DNA of 64,000 bases. Source: Planctomycetota bacterium (GTDB taxonomy: Bacteria > Planctomycetota > Phycisphaerae > Phycisphaerales > UBA1924). Under the pieces are notes generated by a model that was not told the origin of the DNA, made no database searches, and saw only the letters and a program-made list of their open reading frames with translations. The stretch covers positions 62,001 through 126,000 of the forward strand of contig JANRJM010000013.1 of the NCBI GenBank assembly GCA_033763975.1. Direction: 5' to 3'. The position numbers were made by a program, and so were the translations under genes. Of this stretch, positions 34,802 through 44,483 are shown one piece after another (within the stretch, counting starts at the first letter, position 1; every line of letters starts with the position of its first letter).

Positions 34802-35548
34802 CTACTGCTTGCCGCGCAGCCGGCGCTTCTCGTGCCGGATGATCTGGCCCGTGCCGACGTACACCACGTCCTCGGCGAGCCCGGCCATGAGATCGCCGAC
34901 GCGCTCCAGCTCGCGCCCCACCCGGTAGATGAGCAGGCCGATCTCCGGGCCGACCCCGGCCGAGCCGTCGTTCATGAGTTCGACCGTCTCTTCGAAGAGG
35001 CGGCGTTCGAGGCGGTCGATCACGACATCGTTCGAAACGAGGCTCCGGGCGGCGACGATGTCTTCCACGAGCACGGTGCGGAGCGCCTCGTGGCACGCCG
35101 CGGGGATGCGCTGGCCCAGTTCCAGCAGGGCGGTCGGCCAGCGCGGGGCGTCGTGCCCGGTGTGGTCGGCGATGCGCTGCACGACTTTGGCGATGGAGCT
35201 GGCGTGGTCCGCGACGCGCTCGACCGTCGCGTTCGCGCGCAGCACGAACGTCACCATGCGAAAGTCGTGCGCGTACGGGGCGCGCAGCGCCAGCACCTCG
35301 TAGCACTCCTGCTCGATCTCGACCTCTTCGGAGTCGATCTGGTCATCGCGCTGGCGCACGGCCTTGGCCGTTTCCACGTCCAGCGTCCAGAGCGCGGACA
35401 ACGCCTGCTCCAGCATCGCGACGGCGACCGTGGCTTCCCGAACCAGGCGGCGCTTCAGGATCGTCACCTTGCGGTCGGTGGCCGGCGCGTGCTCCGAGGC
35501 GGGTGCGGGGCGTGAGGGGCGGGCGGCGGCGGGATCAGGATCGGTCAT
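34802..35548 (-). CDS. phoU: PhoU-like phosphate regulatory protein
   Basis: 248 aa, two three-helix PhoU repeats. First repeat: ILKRRLVREATVAVAMLEQA, SEEVEIEQECYEVLALRAP and HDFRMVTFVLRANATVERVA; second repeat: DVVIDRLERRLFEETVELM and IYRVGRELERVGDLMAGLAE. The D-x-x-E-ERVAD/ERVGD metal-binding helices are both present. PhoU dampens PstSCAB transport and PhoR signalling. Its ATG overlaps the mfd stop (ATGA, 35545-35548), so its translation is probably tied to mfd. The porin gene follows. A 25-residue low-complexity N-terminal extension is unusual. Confidence 0.93.
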   Translation of the reverse strand: MTDPDPAAARPSRPAPASEHAPATDRKVTILKRRLVREATVAVAMLEQALSALWTLDVETAKAVRQRDDQIDSEEVEIEQECYEVLALRAPYAHDFRMVTFVLRANATVERVADHASSIAKVVQRIADHTGHDAPRWPTALLELGQRIPAACHEALRTVLVEDIVAARSLVSNDVVIDRLERRLFEETVELMNDGSAGVGPEIGLLIYRVGRELERVGDLMAGLAEDVVYVGTGQIIRHEKRRLRGKQ

Positions 35549-38500
35549 GATGAAGGCTTCCGACCGGCGCGCGGCCCCGGCCGGGTCGTCGGCTGTGGTT
35601 CCGATGGTTTTCCCGGGATTCTATGCGTCGTTGGGGCGCTCTCCGCCGGCGGCGTCTGTCCGAGGCGCCGGCGCAGCGTTGCCAGCAGCGCCCGAGGATC
35701 CTGCAGCGTTCCCGGGTGCGGGCGCAGGTATATCTCCGCGAGCGACTCGCCCTCCTTGGGGGGCAGCACCCGCACGCCGGTCGTGTCGCTCCGGGGCTGG
35801 GTGCTCCGCAGGAGCGCGGCGAGCGGCGCGGGGTCGGGCGCGAGGAAGACAACGTCCTTCTCGCGGATGGTGAGCGTGCGGACGCCCAGCGGCGCCAGGG
35901 CGGCCCGCAGGTGCGCGACTTCCGCGAGCCGCCGCGTGATCTCCGGGGGCTCGCCGTAGGCGTCGGTGAGGTCGGCGAGGGCCTGGTCGACGCCCTGCGG
36001 CGTCGCCGCGGTGGCCAGTCGCCGGTAGGCCTCGAGGCGGCGTCGGTCGGAGGGGATGTACGCCTTGGGGATCATGCCGCCGACGCCCAGCTCGATGCTC
36101 GTAGAGGACGGCGGCGCGGGCGGACGGTCGTTCGCGAGGTCGTGCACCGCGCGCTCGAGCAGGCGGCAGTACATCTCGTAGCCCACGAGCGCGATGTGCC
36201 CGCTCTGCTCCTGCCCCAGGATGTTCCCCGCGCCGCGGATCTCCAGGTCGCGCATCGCGATCTTGAACCCCGCCCCGAGCATCGAGTACTGCTCGATCGC
36301 CTTGAGCCGCTTCTGCGCCACCTCGCGGATCGTCCGCTCGGGGGGGAGCAGCAGGTAGCAGTACGCGCGGTGCTTGCCCCGCCCCACGCGCCCGCGCAGC
36401 TGGTGCAGCTCGGAGAGCCCGAAGCGGTCGGCGTCGTCGATGATCATCGTGTTCGCGCTCGCGATGTCGATCCCGCTCTCGATGATCGTCGTCGCGACGA
36501 GCACGTCGGCCTCGCGCCGGATGAACGCGAGCATCACCTCTTCCAGTTCGTGCGGCGCCATCTGCCCGTGCCCCACCACCACCCGCGCCTCGGGCACCAG
36601 CTTTCGCACGTCGTCGGCGCGGCTCAGAATGTCGTGCACCCGGTTGTGCACGTAGAACACCTGCCCCTCGCGCGAGAGCTCCCGCAGAATCGCCTGGCGC
36701 ACGCGACGCTCGTTGTACGGGATCACCTCCGTCACGATCGCGCGCCGGTCCAGCGGCGGGGTCGTCAGGCTCGAGATGTCGCGGATCCCCAGCATCGCCA
36801 TGTGCAGCGTCCGCGGGATGGGCGTCGCCGAGAGCGTCAGCACGTCCACCGTCAGGCGCAGTCGCAGCAGCGACTCCTTGTGCTCCACCCCGAAGCGCTG
36901 CTCCTCGTCGATCACCACCAGCCCCAGGTCCGCGAAGCGCACGTCCTTGCTCAGCAGGCGGTGCGTCCCGATGATGACGTCCACGTGCCCGCGCGCGAGC
37001 GCCTCGAGCACCGCACGCACCTCCCCGTCGCTCTTGAAGCGCGAGATGCTCTCCACGCGGAACGGGTACCCCGCGAACCGCGACCGGAACGTCCGCTCGT
37101 GCTGCTCGGCCAGCACGGTGGTCGGCACGAGCACCGCGGCCTGTCGCCCGGACTCGACCGCCTTGAACGCCGCCCGGATCGCCAGTTCCGTCTTGCCGAA
37201 CCCCACGTCGCCGCAGAGCAGGCGGTCCATCGGGCGGGCGCGCTGCATGTCTTTCTTGATCTCGGCCAGGGCCGCGAGCTGGTCCTCGGTCTCGTCGTAC
37301 GGGAACTCTTCCTCGAACTCGCGCTGCCAGGCGGTGTCGGCGGGAAAGGCCGTGCCCGGCAGGTGCTCGCGGGCGGCCCGGACGCGCATGAGCTCGGCCG
37401 CCAGGTCGCGCACGCTCTCCGCGACGCGCTGGGTCTGCGCGCGCCACTTCTGCCCGCCCAGGGTCGAGAGGGGCGGCTTGCCGTGAAAGCCCCCGACGTA
37501 CTTCTGCACCTGGTCGACCTGCGTCGCGGGCACGTGCAGGCGCGACTGCCCCGCGAACTCGAGCGTGAGGTACTCCTCGGACTCGGGCGCGATGCGGGCC
37601 GCCCCGGGCACGCTCTTGACGGGCAAGTCGCGCGGGGTCATCACCTTCAGCCCCACGAACCGCGCGATGCCGTGCTCGGCGTGCACGACGTAGTCCCCCG
37701 GCTCGATGTCGAGGAACGTGTCCATCGCGCGCGACGCACGGACCTTTGCGACGCGCCGACGCACCGAGAACCGCGACAGCAGTTCGTGATAGGGCACGAG
37801 CACGAGCGTCGAGCCACCCTCGTCCCACTGCATCCCGCGGTGCAGGTACGCCTGCGCGATCTCGCAGCGCGCGGGCGGGTCGAGCGCGCCCAGCAGCTCG
37901 CCCAGGCGCTGGCGCTCGCCCGCGTTCTGGCACGCGACGACCACCCGCGACCCGGCGCGCGACATCTCGCCCAGCTCCGCGATCGCCTGGGGGGCGTCGC
38001 CCGGGAACGTCGGCATCGCGCGCGCCGGCAGGTCGAGGCGGACGTCGGCGCCCGACGCCCCGGCCGAGAACTGGTTGATCTCGGCCAGCGCGTGGAAGCG
38101 CGACTCGGCGATCTTCAGCACCGCCGGCGGGCCGTCGATGCCCACCGGCTCGGTCAGGCGCTCGTAGTACCCCCGCGCCTGCTCGACGATCTCCATGGTC
38201 TCGGCGAGCAGCACCACGCACGACGCCGGGAGCAGTTCCAGGAAGTTCACGCCCCCGTCGGCGGGACGCAGCCGGTCGAGATCAACGCCCACGAGATCAG
38301 CGTGCGGGATCGTGCGGTCGCTGGCCATGGAATCCGGATCGACCTCCGCGAGGCGCTCGACGGTGTCGCCGAAGAACTCGAGGCGCACCGGCGCGCCCGG
38401 CGCCCCGGGAGAGAAGACATCCAGGATGCCGCCCCGCAGCGCGAACTGCCCGACTTCTTCCACCGCCTCGACGCGCGTGTACCCGGCGTCGAGCAGCCAC

Positions 38501-39033
38501 TTCGTGAGGCTCGTGAGGTGCACGTCCTCGCCCGCGCGGACACGGCGCAGGAACCGCCCGAGATCGTCGGGTCGGGGGACGCGCTGCATGAGCGCCTGCA
38601 CGGGCGCGACGATCACGCGTCCGCCGGGCGCATCGCCCGCCTCGCGCACGCGTGCGAGACGCTCGACCACGAGGTCGGCGACGGGGTCGCTCTCGCCGGG
38701 CAGCACCTCCAGCGCCGGCAGGCGCCGGACGTCAACGCCCGCGCCGGCGAGTTCGTCGTGCGCCTCGTCCGCGTCGTCGAGGTGCGCGAGCACGAGCACG
38801 ACCGGGCGATCGAGGGTGCGCGCGAGCGCTCCCGCCGCCAGCGCGGTGGACGACCCCGCCACGCCCGTGCAGACGATGCGTCGCCCATCGCGCAGGGCCG
38901 ACGCGAGCGCGCCGACCGCCGGCGAAGCGGTGAAGAGCGAGACGAGGTCGGTGATCACGTGGGCGCCCGCGGAACTCCCGAGCGCGCCGTCGGGCATGGG
39001 CCCGGGCGGCAGGCGTCGGCGTGCAAGCGCCAT
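35545..39033 (-). CDS. mfd: Transcription-repair coupling factor Mfd
   Basis: 1162 aa, normal length. N-terminal UvrB-homology part (ALRGGILDVFSPGAPGAPVR), RNA-polymerase-interacting Tudor-like domain (DIEPGDYVVHAEHGIARFVG), then the RecG-like translocase: Walker A LLCGDVGFGKTELA (about 606-618), DEEQ in VVIDEEQRFGVEHKE, LTLSATPIPRTLHM, RVHDILSRADDVRKL, and TTIIESGIDIASANTMIIDD with QLRGRVGRG. The C-terminal TRCF domain has MIPKAYIPSDRRRLEAYRRL. Removes RNA polymerase stalled at lesions and recruits UvrA. Start ATG 39033 (Met13 is an alternative). It ends in an ATGA overlap with phoU. Confidence 0.97.
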   Translation of the reverse strand: MALARRRLPPGPMPDGALGSSAGAHVITDLVSLFTASPAVGALASALRDGRRIVCTGVAGSSTALAAGALARTLDRPVVLVLAHLDDADEAHDELAGAGVDVRRLPALEVLPGESDPVADLVVERLARVREAGDAPGGRVIVAPVQALMQRVPRPDDLGRFLRRVRAGEDVHLTSLTKWLLDAGYTRVEAVEEVGQFALRGGILDVFSPGAPGAPVRLEFFGDTVERLAEVDPDSMASDRTIPHADLVGVDLDRLRPADGGVNFLELLPASCVVLLAETMEIVEQARGYYERLTEPVGIDGPPAVLKIAESRFHALAEINQFSAGASGADVRLDLPARAMPTFPGDAPQAIAELGEMSRAGSRVVVACQNAGERQRLGELLGALDPPARCEIAQAYLHRGMQWDEGGSTLVLVPYHELLSRFSVRRRVAKVRASRAMDTFLDIEPGDYVVHAEHGIARFVGLKVMTPRDLPVKSVPGAARIAPESEEYLTLEFAGQSRLHVPATQVDQVQKYVGGFHGKPPLSTLGGQKWRAQTQRVAESVRDLAAELMRVRAAREHLPGTAFPADTAWQREFEEEFPYDETEDQLAALAEIKKDMQRARPMDRLLCGDVGFGKTELAIRAAFKAVESGRQAAVLVPTTVLAEQHERTFRSRFAGYPFRVESISRFKSDGEVRAVLEALARGHVDVIIGTHRLLSKDVRFADLGLVVIDEEQRFGVEHKESLLRLRLTVDVLTLSATPIPRTLHMAMLGIRDISSLTTPPLDRRAIVTEVIPYNERRVRQAILRELSREGQVFYVHNRVHDILSRADDVRKLVPEARVVVGHGQMAPHELEEVMLAFIRREADVLVATTIIESGIDIASANTMIIDDADRFGLSELHQLRGRVGRGKHRAYCYLLLPPERTIREVAQKRLKAIEQYSMLGAGFKIAMRDLEIRGAGNILGQEQSGHIALVGYEMYCRLLERAVHDLANDRPPAPPSSTSIELGVGGMIPKAYIPSDRRRLEAYRRLATAATPQGVDQALADLTDAYGEPPEITRRLAEVAHLRAALAPLGVRTLTIREKDVVFLAPDPAPLAALLRSTQPRSDTTGVRVLPPKEGESLAEIYLRPHPGTLQDPRALLATLRRRLGQTPPAESAPTTHRIPGKPSEPQPTTRPGPRAGRKPSS

Positions 39034-39056
39034 CCTATCGCCCGAGTCGGCGGGGG

Positions 39057-39608
39057 CTAGTCAACCGTCACGAGCGGGGCCAGTCGCTCCAGCGTCTTGG
39101 GCCCGATGCCCCGGACCTTGTCGAGGTCCGTGATCGATCGGAACGGCCCGTGCGCAGCGCGATGCTCGAGGATCGCCCGTGCCATCGCCGGGCCGATGCC
39201 CGGGAGCAGTTCGAGTTCGGCCTGCGTCGCGCGGTTGATGTTGAGCCGCCCGGACGGCGCGGGGGCCGCCGGCACCGGCGCGGGCGCCGCAACCACTGCC
39301 GGCGCGCTCGCGTCGGGCGGTGCGTCGCCAACGGGCGGGGGCGTCGGCGGCACCTGCTGCACCGGGGCGGGCGGCGAAACTGTCGAGGGGGCGGGCGGCG
39401 GAAGCGCGATCACCCCGGGCGGCGACACCGGCGGGTTCAACTCGCCGAACGCACCCGCGGGGCGTTCGACGCGCTGCGGGTCCGGGCCGCGCGTGACCAG
39501 TGAGTACGTCAGCCCCGCGCCGGCCAGGCCCGCGACGATCGACACCGCGGCCCACTTCGCCGGGCCCGCGAGCGCACGCACGCTGGTTCCAGTCCCTACC
39601 GGTTCCAT
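39057..39608 (-). CDS. ComEA-like helix-hairpin-helix protein
   Basis: 183 aa. One N-terminal transmembrane segment (WAAVSIVAGLAGAGLTYSLV, 19-38), a 70-residue Pro-rich periplasmic linker, then a double helix-hairpin-helix: LNINRATQAELELLPGIGPA (about 122-141) and ITDLDKVRGIGPKTLERLAP. This is the ComEA plan: a membrane-anchored DNA-binding protein used in DNA uptake. It ends 24 bp before the mfd start on the same strand, so DNA uptake and repair genes are adjacent, but no other competence gene is nearby. Confidence 0.9.
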   Translation of the reverse strand: MEPVGTGTSVRALAGPAKWAAVSIVAGLAGAGLTYSLVTRGPDPQRVERPAGAFGELNPPVSPPGVIALPPPAPSTVSPPAPVQQVPPTPPPVGDAPPDASAPAVVAAPAPVPAAPAPSGRLNINRATQAELELLPGIGPAMARAILEHRAAHGPFRSITDLDKVRGIGPKTLERLAPLVTVD

Positions 39609-39641
39609 GCGTCCAGCATACCCGGCGGCGGGCTCGGCCCG

Positions 39642-41351
39642 TTAGAGCGCGGGCAGGGGGGGGACCTTCCCCTCGCGCAGCGCGCGGCGGAGTTCGACCA
39701 GGCGCGCGAAGATCGGCTTGGGCGCGCCGTTCGGGGCCAGCAGCCCGCCGAAGGGCATCTCCGGCGCGTTCCCCCCCGCCGCGACGTCGGCCAGTTCCTG
39801 CCAGCACACGCTCTGCACGTAGGGCTTGGAGCACGCGATGGCGAGCATGTGCTGCGCCCACGACGCCTGCGCCGATTCGCTCCAGGGCGTCCGCCAGTAG
39901 CCGGGCTCGTACGCGTCTTCCGCGTCCGCGCCGGCGCGGGGGCGGTAGGGCTTGACGGGCACGGGCTGGCTGGGCGCGCCGATCGCGGTGATGGCGATGG
40001 GCTTTTCCAGGGCCGCGTACTTGTCGAGCAGCGCCGAGAAGCTCATGAGGTCGCGCGTCGAGAGCCCCGGCTCGGCGTGCCCCATCTGCACGCGCAGGCC
40101 CAGCGCGTCGACGTTCAGCCCCGCCTGCACCACGGCGTCGGCGTACAGGTAGGGCGGGATCGACCGGCGGTTCGTCGCGTGGTACTCGCCCCAGGGCTGG
40201 GCGATCTCGACCTGGATCTTCGCCGTCGGGTGCAGCTTGCGCACCAGCAGCACGCAGACCCGCGTCAGGTCCATGATCTGCTCGAAACTGATCTTGAAGT
40301 TGGTGTTGACGTGCAGCCCGCTCGCGACGGTCCAGCGCGTCACCGTGCGCCGATAGCGCGTCACCACCGCCTGCACGTGCTCGAACACCAGATCGCGCAG
40401 CGTCTCGTAGTCGTTCTCCCAGATGAACAGCCATTCGGGCACGGCCTGGGGTCGGAAATCGATAATCGGCCCGGCCACCACGGGCATCTTCGCCGTCCGC
40501 ACCGCCCACTCGATCCACCGGTCGGTCGGGCCGAAGGCGTACTTGCCCTCGACGGGTTCCATATCGACCCAGCGCATCGGCATGGTCAGGAAGTCGCACG
40601 ACGCCGCCAGCGCCTTCTGCAGCCCCTCGCCGAACTGCGCGGGGCTCACGGCGCACCCGATCTGCGGGGCGCCCGCGAGCGTGACGTGCCCCGAGCCGGG
40701 CGCGACCACCGGCGCGCCCGCGGGCGGGGTCTCGGGCGTCAACCGGGTCAGGTGCGCGCGGGCGCCGGCGTACTCGCGCCCCGTGACGCGCGACGCCAAC
40801 TGCCGCTCCGCCTGGATCATCGTCAGGTTCTCGCCCGCGTGCATGGCCAGCGCGAGCGCCCGCGCCGCGGCGTGCCCGGCGCCGGGGTTGTACCCGTCCA
40901 CCAGTTGCCCGCTCGGCGGCGGGTCGTACTGGGCGACCAGCGCGGACGTGAACTGCGCCCGCGCTTCCTCGAACTGCTGCATCGCGGGGGTCTCGGGGTC
41001 CAGGTCCACCAGGCCCCAGTCCTCGAGCTTGTTCAGGAACATCATGATCCGGTGGCGGGCCAGCTCGATCGACAGGCAGTACGCCCCGGGCTTGTCGGGC
41101 AGCAGGCACGTCTGGATCGCCAGCAGCCCCAGCCCGTTGGGGCCCACGATCGACGTCTCGGACCGCCCCACCGGCACCTGCACGCCCAGCGCCCCCGCCT
41201 GCGGGGCGCCCTTCTCACCCACCACGTGCCCGGGCGTGATCGTCACCGTGCCCTGGTGCGGGATGTCGTCGGGCCCGATGAGCAGCGCGTGCCGCGGTGG
41301 ATACGTCCCCGCTTCCACCCCGTCCGGCTCGAATACGACAAACTTCAGCAC
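39642..41351 (-). CDS. GH10-xylanase-like protein lacking both catalytic glutamates
   Basis: 569 aa, no signal peptide. Residues about 235-560 follow the GH10 TIM-barrel pattern: FLTMPMRWVDMEPVEGKYAF, DRWIEWA, then VTRWTVASGLHVN, where GH10 has W-D-V-V-N-E, and PIAITAIGAP, where GH10 has I-T-E. Thus the acid/base Glu is Gly345 and the nucleophile Glu is Ala456. The N-terminal 200 residues form a separate domain (IELARHRIMMFLNKLEDWGL). With both glutamates gone, hydrolysis by the GH10 mechanism is not possible; binding of a carbohydrate or another role is more likely. Start ATG 41351; single gene, divergent from purC. Confidence 0.82.
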   Translation of the reverse strand: MLKFVVFEPDGVEAGTYPPRHALLIGPDDIPHQGTVTITPGHVVGEKGAPQAGALGVQVPVGRSETSIVGPNGLGLLAIQTCLLPDKPGAYCLSIELARHRIMMFLNKLEDWGLVDLDPETPAMQQFEEARAQFTSALVAQYDPPPSGQLVDGYNPGAGHAAARALALAMHAGENLTMIQAERQLASRVTGREYAGARAHLTRLTPETPPAGAPVVAPGSGHVTLAGAPQIGCAVSPAQFGEGLQKALAASCDFLTMPMRWVDMEPVEGKYAFGPTDRWIEWAVRTAKMPVVAGPIIDFRPQAVPEWLFIWENDYETLRDLVFEHVQAVVTRYRRTVTRWTVASGLHVNTNFKISFEQIMDLTRVCVLLVRKLHPTAKIQVEIAQPWGEYHATNRRSIPPYLYADAVVQAGLNVDALGLRVQMGHAEPGLSTRDLMSFSALLDKYAALEKPIAITAIGAPSQPVPVKPYRPRAGADAEDAYEPGYWRTPWSESAQASWAQHMLAIACSKPYVQSVCWQELADVAAGGNAPEMPFGGLLAPNGAPKPIFARLVELRRALREGKVPPLPAL

Positions 41352-41449
41352 GTGCGGGGGACCCTCCGGGACGCAGGGGGATGGTTCGGCGGTCGGCGCG
41401 CGAAGTCGAGGCGCGTCCCCGCTTCACCCGTCACGGGTACGCTATCCGG

Positions 41450-42457
41450 ATGCCAGCGACCTCGCCCGCGCCGCTCGCCGCCGCCGACCTCCTCCTGCCG
41501 GGGCTGCGCCGGGGCAAAGTCCGCGACGTCTTCGACCTGCCCCCCGACCCCGCGACCGGCGACCCGCGCCTGCTCATCGTCGCCACCGACCGCATCTCCG
41601 CCTTCGACGTCGTCATGCCCACCCCCATCCCCGGGAAGGGCGCGCTCCTCACCGAGATGGCGGCGTTCTGGCTCGCCTTCGTCCGGGCGCGCGGGCTCTG
41701 CCGCACACACCTGCTCTCGACCGACGCCGCCGACGTGCCCGACAGCGCCTTCCGCCCCGGCGGCACCACGCGCGACGACCTCCGCGGACGCGTCATGATC
41801 GTCCGGCGGGCGCGGGTCGTGCCCATCGAGTGCGTCGCGCGAGGCTACATCGAGGGATCCGGCTGGAAGGACTACCAGCGCACCGGCGCGATCTGCGGCG
41901 TGGCGCTCCCGCCGGGCCTGCGCCAGTGCGACGCCCTCCCCCGCCCGATCTTCACCCCCGCGACCAAGGAGGCGTTCGGGCGCCATGATGAGAACATCGA
42001 CTTCGACCGCGCCTGCGCCATCGCCGGACGCCCGCTGATGGAACACCTGCGGGGCGTCACGCTCGCGATCTACACCGAGGCCGCCGCGTACGCGCGCGAT
42101 CGCGGGATCATCATCGCCGATACCAAGTTCGAGTTCGGGTTCGAGTCCGCGTCGGACTCCGGCCCGGCCGCGATCGGCGGGGGCGCGGACGACCCCCGCG
42201 CGGCGATGCCGCCGGCCTCGATCATGCTGGTCGACGAGGCGCTCACGCCCGACAGCTCGCGGTTCTGGCCCCTCGCCGGGTACGAGCCCGGACGCCCGCA
42301 GCGCAGCTTCGACAAGCAGTACCTGCGGGAGTACCTGGAACGCCTGGTGGCGTCGGGCGCGTGGAACAAGCAGTCGCCCGGGCCCGAACTGCCCGACGAG
42401 ATCGTCCGCGCCACGCTCGACCGCTACCGCGAGGCGCGCGACCGACTGCTGGCGTAG
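41450..42457 (+). CDS. purC: Phosphoribosylaminoimidazole-succinocarboxamide synthase
   Basis: 335 aa SAICAR synthase, joining CAIR and aspartate with ATP in purine synthesis. Motifs: RRGKVRDVFDL (ATP phosphate loop), VATDRISAFDVVMPTPIPGK, PIECVARGYIEGSGWKDYQR, FTPATKEAFGRHDENIDF, IIIADTKFEFGF, and MLVDEALTPDSSRFWP with SFDKQYLREYL near the end. The long form, as in yeast and many planctomycetes, rather than the 240-aa bacterial one. ATG 41450 chosen because the conserved region starts soon after; an upstream frame is antisense to the neighbouring gene start. Confidence 0.96.
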   Translation: MPATSPAPLAAADLLLPGLRRGKVRDVFDLPPDPATGDPRLLIVATDRISAFDVVMPTPIPGKGALLTEMAAFWLAFVRARGLCRTHLLSTDAADVPDSAFRPGGTTRDDLRGRVMIVRRARVVPIECVARGYIEGSGWKDYQRTGAICGVALPPGLRQCDALPRPIFTPATKEAFGRHDENIDFDRACAIAGRPLMEHLRGVTLAIYTEAAAYARDRGIIIADTKFEFGFESASDSGPAAIGGGADDPRAAMPPASIMLVDEALTPDSSRFWPLAGYEPGRPQRSFDKQYLREYLERLVASGAWNKQSPGPELPDEIVRATLDRYREARDRLLA

Positions 42458-42497
42458 TTCCGAGGCGTTGCCGCCTCGCGCTGCGGCACGACGGCGC

Positions 42498-44468
42498 TCA
42501 CTTCTGTTCGAGGTTCGTGTTCAGGCGGCTGCGCGACTCGACGTACGCCTTGACCGCGGCACGCACGGAGGCGAGCGCCTCGGGCTCGGGGAACATCTGG
42601 TCGAACGAGCGCAGCTCGGGGCCCGCGCCCGCCTGGGCCGCTTCTTCCAGTTCCGGGCGGAATCGCTCCGCCAGCATGTCGTAGGCGAAGGCCTTGAGGT
42701 CGTCGGGGGCGGCCTCGTACACGCGTTCGGCGTCGTCGAGCCCGAGCGTCGTCATGAACCCCGCGAACTGCTCGCCCGCGAGCATCTGGAAGTTCTCGGG
42801 CATCTGCTCCATGCGCGCGGTCGTGACGTCCACCGCCACACGCCGCTTCTGCTCCTCGAAGTACATGCGGTGCACCTTCTTCGAGTAGTTCAGCCCGCTG
42901 ACGAACACCTCGGGCTGCCCGCCCAGGAGCCCGGACGCGAACGCCTGCTGCAGGCCCGCGGCGGTCTGCTGGATCGCGATCGCCGGTCGCGTGAGTTCGC
43001 CCCGCATCTCGCGCTCGAAGAACTCGTCGAGCGGGAGCGTCATGAGGTCACGCCGCTCGGCGTCGTGCAGGTTCGAGTACCGGTACGTCAGCAGCTCGGT
43101 GCGCCACTTCTCGGCGTTGCGCATGTCGCCCCGCGCGTAGAAGAAGCAGACCGCGTCCTTCAGGAAGTTCTCGTACCCGCTCGAGAGCGGGGTGGTGCCC
43201 CGTCGCCCGGCGTCGTCGGCCCATGATCGCGCGCGCATCGGGTCGAGGATGCTCTGGTACGACTCGACGAAGTGCGGGTTGGGCACGCCCTGCCACATCG
43301 TGTACATACCCGGGAAGTTGCTCGCGAAGAAGTCGAAGTACAGCTCGCCCGACCGGAACAGGTCCTGCACCGACTGCGCCACGACGCGGTCGGTGTTGAT
43401 GAAGTCGAAGTCGCGCTTGTTCTCTTCGGTCCAGCGTTCCTTCGCCGCGTCCACGCCCTTCTGCGCCCAGTACAGCCCGTGGGCGGCGTGGTGGCGCCAG
43501 TCGATCGGCCCGTACTGGCGCGTGTACGCGATCATCCGCGCCGGCTCCATGTGGTAGCGGCGCACGAGCATCTGCCGCCGGAAGTACGCGACGACCTTCG
43601 GCCAGGTCTCGGCGTACGCCGGGTTGTCGACGATCGCCCCGAACGCGCGCGTCCGGTCCCCCGCCTGCTTCTCCCACACCCGGCGCTGGCTGGAGCGCTG
43701 CAGCGCCTTCCACATCTCGTACCGCGTCAGCAGCTCCAGGTCCGTCGACAGCCCCACCCCCCGCACCTGGTCCAGCAGCTCGCGCGCCCGCGGGTCGGAC
43801 TCGAACAGCCCCTCCAGCGTGTCGGGCGCCTCCGCGACCGGCGTCAGCCAGCCCACGTACTTCTCGATCGCCACGTCGCGGTCGCGGTCCTCGGGCCCCG
43901 CCAGCGGCGGCGGGCCCAGCAGGATCGTCCACTCACGCGCGAGCTGGCGCTTGTAGTACGGGTTCGCGTCGTCCGTGAACCCGCCGATCTTGTGCAGGAA
44001 GATCCACGCGAGCTCCTTGTGGATCATCATGTCGTTCGGGTTCGCCGGCACGCCCTGCCCGCGCAGCAGGTTGATCCCCGCGTTCACCCACTGCCAGCGC
44101 TCCTCGCGCGTGTTCGTGCCGACCGAGATGTTGTACGCCAGGTTCCACGCGTGGAAGACCCACACCCGCGGGAACCGCGGCTGCAGACGCGTGATCGCGT
44201 CGGCCAGCTGGATCGCCTCGTAGTACTTCCCCTGCTCCTTCATGTCGTTGGCGCGCATCCACAGGAAGTTCACGAAGATCCCGCGGAACGCGCCCATCGC
44301 GATGCCGACCGACACCTCCCACGGCTGGCCCTCCTCCGGGCGGTCCGTGTACGTCAGCTTCGCCCGCCCCGCCACGCCCGTCAGCGCGACGGCCAGGGCG
44401 CCCGATCCCGTCAGGAACGAGAGCAGGAAGATCGCGGCGATGATCTGGACCCGGGTGTCGCGGCTCAT
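42498..44468 (-). CDS. Membrane-anchored TPR-like protein of the SPFH-ABC operon
   Basis: 656 aa. One N-terminal transmembrane segment (IIAAIFLLSFLTGSGALAVA, 9-28), then a large, almost entirely helical extracytoplasmic part. MKEQGKYYEAIQLADAITRL with PRFPRVWVFHAWNLAYNISV (about 75-115) looks like a TPR unit. The rest (KELAWIFLHKIGGF, WRHHAAHGLYWAQKGVD, GYENFLKDAVCFFYARGDMR) continues as helical repeats. No enzyme motif. It starts 15 bp after the permease stop and ends the six-gene operon, suggesting an extracytoplasmic adaptor or substrate-binding subunit of the ABC machine. Confidence 0.82.
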   Translation of the reverse strand: MSRDTRVQIIAAIFLLSFLTGSGALAVALTGVAGRAKLTYTDRPEEGQPWEVSVGIAMGAFRGIFVNFLWMRANDMKEQGKYYEAIQLADAITRLQPRFPRVWVFHAWNLAYNISVGTNTREERWQWVNAGINLLRGQGVPANPNDMMIHKELAWIFLHKIGGFTDDANPYYKRQLAREWTILLGPPPLAGPEDRDRDVAIEKYVGWLTPVAEAPDTLEGLFESDPRARELLDQVRGVGLSTDLELLTRYEMWKALQRSSQRRVWEKQAGDRTRAFGAIVDNPAYAETWPKVVAYFRRQMLVRRYHMEPARMIAYTRQYGPIDWRHHAAHGLYWAQKGVDAAKERWTEENKRDFDFINTDRVVAQSVQDLFRSGELYFDFFASNFPGMYTMWQGVPNPHFVESYQSILDPMRARSWADDAGRRGTTPLSSGYENFLKDAVCFFYARGDMRNAEKWRTELLTYRYSNLHDAERRDLMTLPLDEFFEREMRGELTRPAIAIQQTAAGLQQAFASGLLGGQPEVFVSGLNYSKKVHRMYFEEQKRRVAVDVTTARMEQMPENFQMLAGEQFAGFMTTLGLDDAERVYEAAPDDLKAFAYDMLAERFRPELEEAAQAGAGPELRSFDQMFPEPEALASVRAAVKAYVESRSRLNTNLEQK

Positions 44469-44483
44469 ACGTCTCCCACGCTC

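Noticed and set aside
35623-39060. A 1145-codon open frame opposite mfd
   Set aside because: Antisense shadow of mfd with Arg/His/Gln-rich composition and no recognisable domain.
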